Assembly (NCBI GenBank): GCA_030689585.1
Contig: JAUYFZ010000129.1
Location: forward strand, 1-5,509
DNA: 5,509 bases
Direction: 5' to 3'
Source of the DNA: Rhodocyclaceae bacterium
Lineage (GTDB): Bacteria > Pseudomonadota > Gammaproteobacteria > Burkholderiales > Rhodocyclaceae
Shown: positions 1 through 5,509 of the stretch, one piece after another
How the letters are laid out: the number at the start of each line of letters is the position of its first letter
Numbering within the stretch: position 1 is the first letter of the stretch
The notes under the pieces: model-generated
The model's database searches: none
Told to the model about the DNA's origin: nothing
What the model saw: only the letters and a program-made list of their open reading frames with translations
Made by a program: the position numbers and the translations under genes

Positions 1-7
1 ACGGGCA

Positions 8-20
8 TGGCGAATCGCCA
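8..20. repeat. Short perfect inverted repeat
   Basis: TGGCGA and TCGCCA flank a single central A, so this 13-base stretch could form a small stem or a two-fold protein-binding site. It lies at the window edge, outside any gene I can support. No T-run follows on either strand, so it is not a convincing intrinsic terminator. It may belong to a gene or repeat to the left of the window. A chance palindrome is also possible. Confidence 0.3.
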
Positions 21-48
21 CCCCGCATCATGAAACATGACCCATTGA

Positions 49-90
49 CCACCATACCCTCCCCAACCCACCCCTTGAAGGGGAGGGATA
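49..90 (-). repeat. G/C-rich palindromic repeat, minus-oriented copy
   Basis: On the minus strand this copy has a hairpin head built on CCCCTTCAAGGGG (71-83; outer CCC/GGG arms at 67-69 and 85-87 with one A-A mismatch) followed by a tail of G-runs. The C-runs on the plus strand are at 57-59, 61-64, 67-69 and 71-74, so the minus strand carries four closely spaced G-runs, a pattern able to form a G-quadruplex. Head and tail match the copy at 5389-5429 read in the other direction. With the copy at 106-146 it forms a head-to-head inverted pair separated by about 15 bases. The family resembles REP-type intergenic repeats, which is inference. Confidence 0.7.
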
Positions 91-105
91 CAACCGATGC
101 GCCTT

Positions 106-146
106 GCTCCTCCCCCTTACAGGGGGAGGCCGGGAGGGGGATGGGG
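106..146 (+). repeat. G/C-rich palindromic repeat, plus-oriented copy
   Basis: The head is a perfect 9-base stem, CCTCCCCCT (109-117) with AGGGGGAGG (121-129), around a TAC loop. The tail has G-runs at 132-134, 136-140 and 143-146, giving a G-quadruplex motif together with the run at 122-126. It matches the plus-oriented copy at 5389-5429 closely, sharing the start GCTCCTCCCCCTT and the end GGGGATGGGG. It begins 9 bases beyond the uvrD stop codon, so on the minus strand its hairpin could protect or end the uvrD transcript. There is no T-run after the stem in that direction, so it is not a canonical Rho-independent terminator. Confidence 0.75.
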
Positions 147-154
147 AATGTGTT

Positions 155-2062
155 TCACGTTAACCGGCGCACACACGCTTCCGGGATCTCGTCGATGAAG
201 CGCGAGGAATGTCCATAGCGCGTTTGACCATGCAGCATTCGGGTTTGCGCGAAGGAAAGATATAACCGATGGCGGGCGCGGGTGATGGCGACATACATCA
301 GGCGACGTTCTTCTTCCAATCCCTTGGGTTCCCGTGCGGCATTTTCATGGGGAAAGAGATCTTCTTCTAGACCGGTGACGAAAACCACGTTGAATTCCAA
401 CCCCTTGGCCGCATGCACTGTCATCAACTGGATGGCATCCTCCGAATCCCCCGATTGATGTTCTCCGGCTTCTAATGCGGCGTGCGTCAGGAAATCAGCC
501 AAATCGCCCGACAAATGGCCCTCGGTGGTTCTGACGCGATCTTCCTCGGCGATGAAGCTGGCGGCCGCATTCACCAGTTCATCTAGGTTGGACAGTCGAT
601 CCTGGCCTTCCTTGTCATTCTGGTAATGACTGCGCAGACCCGAAAGTTCCACCACATGGTCGATGAGTTCCGGTAACGGAAGATCCGCCGCCTCTTTCAT
701 TTTCGCGATCAACCCTGCAAATAGAACCGCCTTGCCACCGACTTCCGGGATGGCCGCAAACAGGCTGCTTCCTCCATTTTTTGCCGATGCCTGCAACTGT
801 TCGATACTGCGTGTCCCGATCCCGCGTGTCGGAAAATTAATCACGCGCATCAACGCAGTATCGTCATCCGAATTGGCGATTAAACGCAGATACGCCAGTG
901 CGTGCTTGATTTCGGCCCGCTCGAAAAAACGCAACCCCCCATAAACACGGTAAGGCAACCCTGCCGAAAAAAGGGCATGTTCCAACACCCGCGACTGCGC
1001 GTTACTGCGGTAGAGCAGGGCCATTTCCACCCGTTCATGCCCCTGACGAACGAGGGAACGCACCTCATCGACCATCCAGCGGGCCTCATCTCCATCCGAC
1101 CAGGCGTTGTAAATGCGAATCGGCTCACCGCTTCCGGCCTCCGTCCACAGGTTTTTGCCGAGCCGTTTTTCATTATTTTTGATGAGGGCGTTGGCCGCAT
1201 CGAGGATATTGCCGTGAGAACGATAATTTTGTTCCAGCCGAATAACGGAAGTCACTTTGAATTCACGCTCGAAATCCCGCAGGTTGCCCACTTCCGCGCC
1301 CCGAAAGCCGTAGATACTTTGATCGTCGTCCCCCACGCAAAACAGGGCACTGCCTTCGCCCGTGAGACATTTCAGCCACCGATATTGCAAGAGGTTGGTA
1401 TCTTGAAACTCATCCACCAGAATGTGACGGAATCGTTCCTGATAATGCCGGCGCAAGGGTTCGTTGCGCATCAGCAATTCGTAGGCGCGTAGCAATAATT
1501 CGGCAAAATCGACAACCCCTTCTTTTTGACACTGGGCCTCGTAGGCCTCGTAAATTTCCACCCGCATTTTGGCTTGTTTGTCCCAGGCTTCCACCGCCGT
1601 CGCACGACGGCCCTGGTCTTTTTGTTTATTGATGAAGTGCTGCATGTCTTTCGGCGGATATTGTTCATCATCCACGTTGAGGCTTTTAAGCAATCGCTTG
1701 ATCGTGGAAAGCTGATCAGCGGAATCAAGTATTTGGAAAAGCTGCGGTAACCCGGCATCGCGATAATGCGTGCGCAACAAGCGATTACACAAGCCATGAA
1801 AGGTTCCCATCCATAGTCCCCGCGCATGGAGGGGAACCATCGTTGAAAGCCGGGTCAGCATTTCCTTCGCAGCTTTGTTGGTAAAAGTAACCGCGAGAAT
1901 TTCTTGCGGACGAGCCTGTCCGGTCGACAAAAGCCACGCAATACGGGTCGTCAGCACCCGCGTCTTGCCGGAACCCGCACCGGCCAAAATCAATGCGTGC
2001 TGTGGCGACAAGGTGACTGCGGCTAATTGTTCAGGATTCAATCCACGAAGGAGATCGGACAT
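155..2062 (-). CDS. uvrD: UvrD-type DNA helicase II (superfamily 1A), C-terminally short
   Basis: This encodes a 635-residue ATP-dependent 3'-5' DNA helicase/translocase, in this family used in nucleotide-excision and mismatch repair. All core SF1A motifs are visible: Q motif LNPEQLAAV (8-16), Walker A AGAGSGKT (27-34), motif Ia [11 protein letters not shown] (58-68), GTFHGLC (86-92), Walker B VDEFQDTN (216-223), motif [17 protein letters not shown] (243-256), motif IV LEQNYRS (276-282), motif [13 protein letters not shown] (546-557) and motif [14 protein letters not shown] (586-597). I chose the ATG at 2062 because family homology begins at MSDLL; an in-frame ATG at 2125 would add 21 unrelated residues and run into hslV. 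A weak AGG lies 7 bases upstream. The protein ends at PEACVRRLT, just after the core, whereas E. coli UvrD (720 residues) continues with a C-terminal extension ending in a Tudor-like fold. That end is missing here. Rep is an alternative, but the wording ([22 protein letters not shown]) favours UvrD. The gene is divergent from hslV. Confidence 0.93.
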   Translation of the reverse strand: MSDLLRGLNPEQLAAVTLSPQHALILAGAGSGKTRVLTTRIAWLLSTGQARPQEILAVTFTNKAAKEMLTRLSTMVPLHARGLWMGTFHGLCNRLLRTHYRDAGLPQLFQILDSADQLSTIKRLLKSLNVDDEQYPPKDMQHFINKQKDQGRRATAVEAWDKQAKMRVEIYEAYEAQCQKEGVVDFAELLLRAYELLMRNEPLRRHYQERFRHILVDEFQDTNLLQYRWLKCLTGEGSALFCVGDDDQSIYGFRGAEVGNLRDFEREFKVTSVIRLEQNYRSHGNILDAANALIKNNEKRLGKNLWTEAGSGEPIRIYNAWSDGDEARWMVDEVRSLVRQGHERVEMALLYRSNAQSRVLEHALFSAGLPYRVYGGLRFFERAEIKHALAYLRLIANSDDDTALMRVINFPTRGIGTRSIEQLQASAKNGGSSLFAAIPEVGGKAVLFAGLIAKMKEAADLPLPELIDHVVELSGLRSHYQNDKEGQDRLSNLDELVNAAASFIAEEDRVRTTEGHLSGDLADFLTHAALEAGEHQSGDSEDAIQLMTVHAAKGLEFNVVFVTGLEEDLFPHENAAREPKGLEEERRLMYVAITRARHRLYLSFAQTRMLHGQTRYGHSSRFIDEIPEACVRRLT

Positions 2063-2110
2063 GGGGCAACCTGTGTCAAAATTGGGGTTAGAAAACAAAC
2101 AGGAACAAGC
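2063..2110. promoter_or_regulatory. Divergent uvrD / hslV intergenic region
   Basis: These 48 bases separate the two divergent start codons, so the promoters for uvrD and hslVU must lie here or reach into the opposite genes. I see no convincing sigma-70 pair and no sigma-32 heat-shock pair (CTTGAAA with CCCCATNT) on the plus strand, although hslVU is heat-shock controlled in E. coli. A consensus TTGACA occurs on the minus strand within 2074-2083, but it lies too close to the uvrD start and has no -10 partner. The assignment rests on geometry only. Confidence 0.4.
2101..2104 (+). promoter_or_regulatory. Ribosome binding site of hslV
   Basis: AGGA lies 6 bases before the ATG at 2111. It supports that start over the in-frame upstream ATG at 2027, which would add 28 residues read through the antisense of uvrD and would bury the HslV catalytic threonine. 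Confidence 0.65.
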
Positions 2111-2647
2111 ATGGAACAATATCACGGCACGACCATTCTCTCTGTGCGGCGCGGTTCTACCGTATCGTTAGGCGGCGATGGTCAGGTGACACTCGGCAAT
2201 ATCGTCGTTAAAGCCGGTGCTCGCAAGGTGCGACGGTTATTCAACGAAAAAATACTTGCCGGTTTTGCAGGGGGAACGGCGGATGCTTTTACGTTGTTTG
2301 AACGTTTTGAATCCAAACTCGATAAACATCAGGGCAATCTTTTGCGTTCCGCGGTCGAACTCGCCAAGGATTGGCGCACCGACCGAATGCTGCGTCGGCT
2401 GGAAGCCATGCTGGCCGTGGCAGACCGTGAACACTCTTTGATTATCACCGGCAATGGCGATGTGCTGGAACCTGAAATGGGCATCATCAGCATCGGCAGT
2501 GGCGGGCCTTACGCACAATCTGCGGCCCGCGCCTTGCTGGATAACACGGCGATGTCTCCCGCAGAAATTGTCAGTAAAGCCCTATCCATTGCAGCCGACC
2601 TGTGTATTTATACCAACATGAACCATACGATTGAGACTTTAGAATGA
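2111..2647 (+). CDS. hslV: HslV (ClpQ), peptidase subunit of the HslUV protease
   Basis: This is the 178-residue proteolytic subunit of the cytoplasmic ATP-dependent HslUV (ClpYQ) protease, a threonine peptidase related to the proteasome beta subunit that assembles as two stacked hexamers capped by HslU. After the short leader MEQYHG the mature chain would begin at Thr7 (TTILSVRR), the catalytic nucleophile. Counting from that threonine, Asp17 (in GGDGQ) and Lys33 (in ARKVRRL) sit at the expected active-site positions. Other family hallmarks are [52 protein letters not shown] and the C-terminal [16 protein letters not shown]. Length is close to that of E. coli HslV (176). The six-residue leader is typical of betaproteobacterial HslV and is expected to be removed by self-processing. 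The stop codon overlaps the hslU start (ATGA), which points to one transcript with translational coupling. Confidence 0.97.
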   Translation: MEQYHGTTILSVRRGSTVSLGGDGQVTLGNIVVKAGARKVRRLFNEKILAGFAGGTADAFTLFERFESKLDKHQGNLLRSAVELAKDWRTDRMLRRLEAMLAVADREHSLIITGNGDVLEPEMGIISIGSGGPYAQSAARALLDNTAMSPAEIVSKALSIAADLCIYTNMNHTIETLE

Positions 2648-4065
2648 CTTCCTCCTCCCTTCCTTCCTCCCCTTCCATCACCTCCACGCTCACGCCCGCT
2701 GAGATCGTGCTTGAGCTGGACAAACATATCGTCGGCCAGGCCAAGGCCAAACGTGCGGTGGCCATTGCCTTGCGCAATCGCTGGCGACGTGCGCAGGTGG
2801 CCGAACCCCTGCGTTCGGAAATCACGCCCAAGAACATCCTGATGATCGGGCCTACAGGGGTGGGTAAAACGGAAATTGCCCGTCGTCTGGCCAAACTGGC
2901 CCACGCGCCCTTCATCAAGATCGAAGCGACGAAATTTACGGAAGTCGGCTATGTGGGGCGCGATGTGGACACCATCATCCGTGATCTGGCGGAAGTCGCG
3001 ATCAAGAATGCCCGTGAATTTGCCATGAAAGCGGTGCGAGACCGAGCCGCAGAAGTCGCCGAAGAACGTGTGCTCGACATTCTGTTGCCCCCCGCCAGAA
3101 CCTCGGCATCGCTACCCAAACCGGACTCTGAAGAATCCGACCTGCCTGAAGAACCTCCCCCACCGCCGCCTCCTCAAAATTCTGCGACCCGACAAAAATT
3201 TCGGAAAAAGTTACGCGAAGGCAAGCTCCATGACAAGGAAATCGAGGTGGAAATTGCTCTGCTCTCCGCCCATATGGAAATTTTCGCGCCGCCCGGCATG
3301 GAAGATTTAACCGAGCAGCTTCAGGGATTGTTCCAGAATCTGGGAGGCACCAAGCGCAAGACACGCAAAATGAAAATTTCCGATGCCTTGAAAATCATCA
3401 CCGACGAGGAAGCGATACGGCTCATCAATGATGACGAAGTCAAATCGCAAGCACTCTGGAATGTTGAACAGAACGGCATCGTTTTTTTAGATGAAATTGA
3501 CAAAATTGCCGCCCGTTCGGAATCTCACGGTGCTGACGTTTCCCGGCAAGGCGTGCAACGCGATCTGTTGCCTCTAGTTGAAGGCACCACCGTTTCAACC
3601 AAATTCGGCATGATTAAGACCGATCACATTTTGTTCATTGCCAGCGGAGCTTTTCACTATTCAAAACCCTCCGACCTGATCCCTGAATTACAGGGGCGTT
3701 TCCCTATTCGAGTGGAACTGGAATCCCTTTCAGTGGATGACTTTGAACGAATCCTCACGCAGACCGATGCGTGTCTGACCCGTCAATATCAGGCCTTGCT
3801 TGGCACTGAAGGATTAGAGATTACCTTTACAGAAGAAGGCATTCGGAAATTGGCGCAAACGGCTTGGCAAGTCAATGAACGAACGGAAAACATTGGTGCA
3901 CGCCGACTTCATACCGTCATGGAAAAACTGCTGGAAGATATTTCATACGCAGCGGTGGCGGGATCCCCCGATCACGTCGAAAAAATCACGATTAATGCAG
4001 ATTATGTGGATGAGCGTCTGGCCGAACTTGCCAAAAACGAGGATCTGTCGCGTTACGTTTTGTAG
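2644..4065 (+). CDS. hslU: HslU (ClpY), AAA+ unfoldase subunit of the HslUV protease
   Basis: This is a 473-residue AAA+ ATPase that unfolds substrates and feeds them into HslV. Visible features are Walker A GPTGVGKT (69-76), the pore loop GYVG (102-105), Walker B VFLDEID (280-286), the GRFPIR segment whose R352 aligns with the E. coli arginine finger R325, and sensor-2 GARRLH (418-423), whose first arginine (R420) aligns with E. coli R393. The C-terminus NEDLSRYVL matches the E. coli LSRFIL tail that inserts into HslV. The protein is 30 residues longer than E. coli HslU (443). About 12 of these are a Ser/Thr/Pro-rich N-terminal extension, about 15 are in the I-domain loop after LLPPAR, including seven prolines in a row (171-177), and 3 lie near the C-terminus. 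The ATG overlaps the hslV stop by 4 bases with only a weak GAG upstream, so coupled translation is likely. No other in-frame ATG precedes the conserved TPAEIV region. The 3' end overlaps convergent cobC by 13 bases. Confidence 0.97.
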   Translation: MTSSSLPSSPSITSTLTPAEIVLELDKHIVGQAKAKRAVAIALRNRWRRAQVAEPLRSEITPKNILMIGPTGVGKTEIARRLAKLAHAPFIKIEATKFTEVGYVGRDVDTIIRDLAEVAIKNAREFAMKAVRDRAAEVAEERVLDILLPPARTSASLPKPDSEESDLPEEPPPPPPPQNSATRQKFRKKLREGKLHDKEIEVEIALLSAHMEIFAPPGMEDLTEQLQGLFQNLGGTKRKTRKMKISDALKIITDEEAIRLINDDEVKSQALWNVEQNGIVFLDEIDKIAARSESHGADVSRQGVQRDLLPLVEGTTVSTKFGMIKTDHILFIASGAFHYSKPSDLIPELQGRFPIRVELESLSVDDFERILTQTDACLTRQYQALLGTEGLEITFTEEGIRKLAQTAWQVNERTENIGARRLHTVMEKLLEDISYAAVAGSPDHVEKITINADYVDERLAELAKNEDLSRYVL

Positions 4066-4565
4066 ACAATAGCCTCGCCAAAACCCACCTGGAGCGTCAT
4101 CCATTCTTTGTCTGGTAAGTTCAGCAGCAGACCGGCGGTCGCACGGATCACGCCTTGATGCGTGACCCAGACCGCCACGCCTCCCAACGCAACATCCACC
4201 GCCACCGCAGCCCTGACCCGCTCCCGCAGCATCCGGGCGGATTCCCCCCCGGGCGGCGCGAAGTCCCACGGGTCCGCCGCCCAAGCGTCCAGCGCAGAAC
4301 GATCTATCGCCTCCCACGAGACCCCCTCCCATTCACCGAAATGCCGTTCCTGCAAAGCGACATCTTCGATCGGTGCTGCGTGTAACCGTTCCGCCAACAA
4401 GCGGCATCTCAAGGCTGGGCTGGATCGTAGCCGGTCAAAAGCAGGCAGGCAGAGTTTTTGCAAACTTGATGCGATGGCCGCCTTCGATACGGCAAGATCG
4501 AGTCGTCCATAGCAAATGCCGGGCCGCACCTCCGGTTCTGGATGACGAACTAGCCAAAGTTCCAT
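4053..4565 (-). CDS. cobC: Histidine phosphatase, probable alpha-ribazole phosphatase (CobC-like)
   Basis: This encodes a 170-residue protein of the histidine phosphatase (phosphoglycerate mutase-like) superfamily. The phosphate pocket is recognisable: LVRHPEP at 5-11 with Arg7 and the nucleophile His8, the second arginine in SSPALR (Arg53), the acidic [11 protein letters not shown] segment (71-81), and the second histidine in VTHQG (His136). The usual RHGE/RHGQ motif reads RHPEP here, a variant I associate with CobC-like proteins of beta- and gammaproteobacteria. Directly downstream of cobS and overlapping it by 16 bases, it most likely dephosphorylates alpha-ribazole-5'-phosphate or adenosylcobalamin-5'-phosphate at the end of cobalamin assembly. 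I place the start at the ATG at 4565, where homology begins; an in-frame ATG at 4727 would read through cobS antisense. It is somewhat shorter than E. coli CobC (about 200 residues). The substrate is inferred from context, since the superfamily is broad. Confidence 0.85.
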   Translation of the reverse strand: MELWLVRHPEPEVRPGICYGRLDLAVSKAAIASSLQKLCLPAFDRLRSSPALRCRLLAERLHAAPIEDVALQERHFGEWEGVSWEAIDRSALDAWAADPWDFAPPGGESARMLRERVRAAVAVDVALGGVAVWVTHQGVIRATAGLLLNLPDKEWMTLQVGFGEAIVYKT

Positions 4566-5299
4566 TGCGCGAGAAATCCAACATAAAACGCCAGTTCCGT
4601 CATTTGCTGGGTCGCCCCCAAACAATCCCCCGTATAACCGCCGAGTCGGCGCAAAAAGTAACGGGCACTCAAGAAAGTAACGACCATCACCCACAGCAAA
4701 GCGAGGGCCGTTTCCAAACGGGGCCATAGCAGGCAGGGCATCAGGCCGAAAACACCGGCCATGACCAAATCGCCCGCACTCATCGTGACGAAAGCTTTGG
4801 ATTTGCCTTCTTCACGCACGTAATCCATCGCAAAAACAAGAACCACCGCCGCAAAACGAGAGACCGCATGGGCCGCAATAATCACGAATAAAAGTGCCCC
4901 CTCTGACACGTCCCTCAACGCGTTCCACTTCGTCAGCAACAGGAGGGTGATCCCGATGGCTCCGTAACTGCCGATACGCGAATCTTTCATGATCGTCAGA
5001 ATTTGTTCTCTATCCCATCCGCCCCCGAAACCATCGCAAGCATCCGAAAATCCATCTTCGTGAAACGCTCCCGTTACGAGAATGGTCGCCATCATTCCCA
5101 GCAACACCGCCAGCGAAAACGGCAAAATCAAACCCGCCACCCACGTGGTCAACGCGCCGATTACCCCCACGACCAGCCCCACCAGAGGGAAGTAACGGGC
5201 CACGCCCTCAAGCTGTTTTGATAGCGGGCAAGCCTCCGGGACGGGTAGCCGCGTAAGGAAGGCGGTTGCTGCCAAAAATCGAATCCATTCTGTTTTCAT
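4550..5299 (-). CDS. cobS: CobS, adenosylcobinamide-GDP ribazoletransferase
   Basis: This is a 249-residue integral inner-membrane enzyme that joins adenosylcobinamide-GDP to alpha-ribazole (or its 5'-phosphate) to give adenosylcobalamin (phosphate), releasing GMP. Family motifs are clear: FLTRLPVP (14-21), RYFPLVGLVVG (35-45), the acidic metal/substrate motif FHEDGFSDACDGFGGG (79-94), KDSRIGSYG (105-113), AHAVSRF (143-149), DYVREEGKSKA (159-169) and the C-terminal GGYTGDCLGATQQ with Glu235. Hydrophobic stretches around 36-78, 114-123, 134-157, 178-192 and 198-215 fit a multi-pass membrane protein. The ATG at 5299 is chosen because homology starts at MKTEWIRFL and AGGGA lies 4 bases upstream; an in-frame ATG at 5344 would add 15 residues with no family match. 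Length is normal. It appears to be the first gene of a cobS-cobC pair; no cobU, cobT or cobD lies in the window. Confidence 0.96.
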   Translation of the reverse strand: MKTEWIRFLAATAFLTRLPVPEACPLSKQLEGVARYFPLVGLVVGVIGALTTWVAGLILPFSLAVLLGMMATILVTGAFHEDGFSDACDGFGGGWDREQILTIMKDSRIGSYGAIGITLLLLTKWNALRDVSEGALLFVIIAAHAVSRFAAVVLVFAMDYVREEGKSKAFVTMSAGDLVMAGVFGLMPCLLWPRLETALALLWVMVVTFLSARYFLRRLGGYTGDCLGATQQMTELAFYVGFLAQWNFG

Positions 5300-5302
5300 A
5301 TA

Positions 5303-5308
5303 TTCCCT
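5303..5308 (-). promoter_or_regulatory. Ribosome binding site of cobS
   Basis: AGGGAA on the minus strand ends 3 bases before the ATG at 5299 (the AGGGA part ends 4 bases before). This purine-rich site supports the start at 5299 over the longer in-frame option at 5344. I find no clear promoter or B12-box-type riboswitch core between here and the repeat at 5389. Confidence 0.6.
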
Positions 5309-5388
5309 ACAATACACTCGTTTCCCACTTCTTCCGTGAATCATGTTCGTAGCTTCTCAATAAGTCATGGCAAAGGTCGGAGATAAAA

Positions 5389-5429
5389 GCTCCTCCCCCT
5401 TCAAGGGGAGGGCTGGGGTGGGGATGGGG
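5389..5429 (+). repeat. G/C-rich palindromic repeat with G-quadruplex tail, plus-oriented copy
   Basis: The head pairs CCCCTT (5396-5401) with AAGGGG (5403-5408) and extends to CCT/AGG with one bulged C. The tail has G-runs at 5410-5412, 5415-5418, 5420-5423 and 5426-5429 separated by only 1 or 2 bases, a strong G-quadruplex motif on the plus strand. It is a near copy of 106-146 and of the reverse complement of 49-90. It lies about 90 bases upstream of the cobS start and is not followed by a T-run. Confidence 0.75.
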
Positions 5430-5445
5430 TAAAAGGTTGGGTGAT

Positions 5446-5474
5446 ATTTCGCAATAGATTGATTTTGCGTAAAT
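5446..5474. repeat. Imperfect inverted repeat in the spacer between two repeat copies
   Basis: ATTTCGCAA (5446-5454) and TTGCGTAAAT (5465-5474) are complementary apart from one extra T, around a 10-base spacer. It lies in the AT-rich stretch between the two right-hand G/C-rich repeats. It could be an operator-like site or the stem of a small structured RNA, but it is short enough to arise by chance. Confidence 0.3.
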
Positions 5475-5478
5475 TTCT

Positions 5479-5509
5479 CATCTCCCCCATGCCCCTCCCC
5501 ACCACCCCC
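5479..5509 (-). repeat. G/C-rich repeat, minus-oriented copy, cut by the window end
   Basis: C-runs at 5484-5488, 5492-5495, 5497-5500 and 5505-5509 give four G-runs on the minus strand. Read on that strand, the order of G-runs and the ending GGGGCATGGGGGAGATG resemble the tails of the other three copies. The hairpin head would lie to the right of the window and cannot be seen. With 5389-5429 it forms a tail-to-tail pair around about 49 bases of AT-richer DNA. Confidence 0.6.

Noticed and set aside
109..129. Hairpin as a Rho-independent terminator for uvrD
   Set aside because: The stem is strong, but no T-run follows on the minus strand; the next bases are AGCAAGGCGC. It is better described as part of the repeat.
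30..218. Plus-strand 62-residue reading frame
   Set aside because: It runs through both left-hand repeats and into the antisense of uvrD. Its composition follows the G/C-rich repeats and it has no plausible start signal.
902..1492. Plus-strand 196-residue reading frame inside uvrD
   Set aside because: It lies wholly antisense to conserved uvrD motifs and shows no domain features. It is a shadow frame.
2050..2066. CCCCAT on the minus strand as a sigma-32 -10 element
   Set aside because: It overlaps the uvrD start codon, points away from hslV, and has no CTTGAA partner at the right distance.
2074..2083. Minus-strand TTGACA as a -35 box for uvrD
   Set aside because: Seventeen bases downstream falls within the uvrD coding sequence (GATCTC), with no -10 match. 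A promoter there would leave out the start codon.
2608..2918. Minus-strand frames opposite the start of hslU
   Set aside because: They are antisense to the highly conserved HslU Walker A region and show no recognisable family.
4155..4729. Plus-strand frames opposite cobC and the end of cobS
   Set aside because: The opposite strand carries clear CobC and CobS motifs; these frames are low-complexity arginine/proline-rich shadows.
5446..5476. Minus-strand TTTACG / AAATAT as a promoter for cobS
   Set aside because: The match to the sigma-70 consensus is weak at both boxes, the spacing is 18, and it lies about 150 bases upstream beyond a G/C-rich repeat. This is not enough to list as a feature.
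1..5509. Whole window as a mobile cassette bounded by repeats
   Set aside because: Repeats occur at both ends, but the genes are core housekeeping functions, there is no transposase or integrase, and the outer pairs differ in arrangement. REP-like spread through intergenic gaps explains it more simply.

Overview
The window looks like ordinary chromosomal DNA from a proteobacterium of moderate GC content, most likely a betaproteobacterium. The best clue is HslV, which starts with the MEQYHG leader before its catalytic threonine and continues with wording ([47 protein letters not shown]) that I associate with betaproteobacterial HslV. The UvrD wording agrees. I cannot name the genus from sequence alone.

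Layout, left to right. Positions 1-154 are intergenic and hold two G/C-rich palindromic repeats in opposite orientation. A UvrD-type DNA helicase runs leftwards (2062 to 155). Across a 48 bp divergent gap, the two-gene operon hslV-hslU runs rightwards (2111-4065), its genes joined by an ATGA stop/start overlap. Converging on hslU is a leftward cobalamin pair: cobS (5299 to 4550), then a CobC-like histidine phosphatase (4565 to 4053). cobS and cobC overlap by 16 bp, and the cobC end overlaps the hslU end by 13 bp. Positions 5300-5509 are intergenic and hold two more copies of the same repeat family, the last cut by the window end.

Function. HslV (peptidase) and HslU (AAA+ unfoldase) form the HslUV ATP-dependent protease of the heat-shock response. 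CobS makes adenosylcobalamin (phosphate) from adenosylcobinamide-GDP and alpha-ribazole (phosphate), and the CobC-like enzyme probably removes the phosphate; together they cover the last steps of nucleotide-loop assembly. UvrD is a 3'-5' helicase of excision and mismatch repair. I see no link between the three modules beyond close packing.

I found no new multi-gene system. The points most worth a second look are: the flanking repeats, each of which carries a hairpin head and/or a G-quadruplex-forming tail; a UvrD that stops right after the helicase core and lacks the usual C-terminal extension, with repeats starting only about 10 bp beyond its stop codon; and an HslU with a longer I-domain loop containing seven consecutive prolines plus a Ser/Thr-rich N-terminal extension. 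No tRNA, rRNA, CRISPR array, transposase or cobalamin riboswitch was seen.
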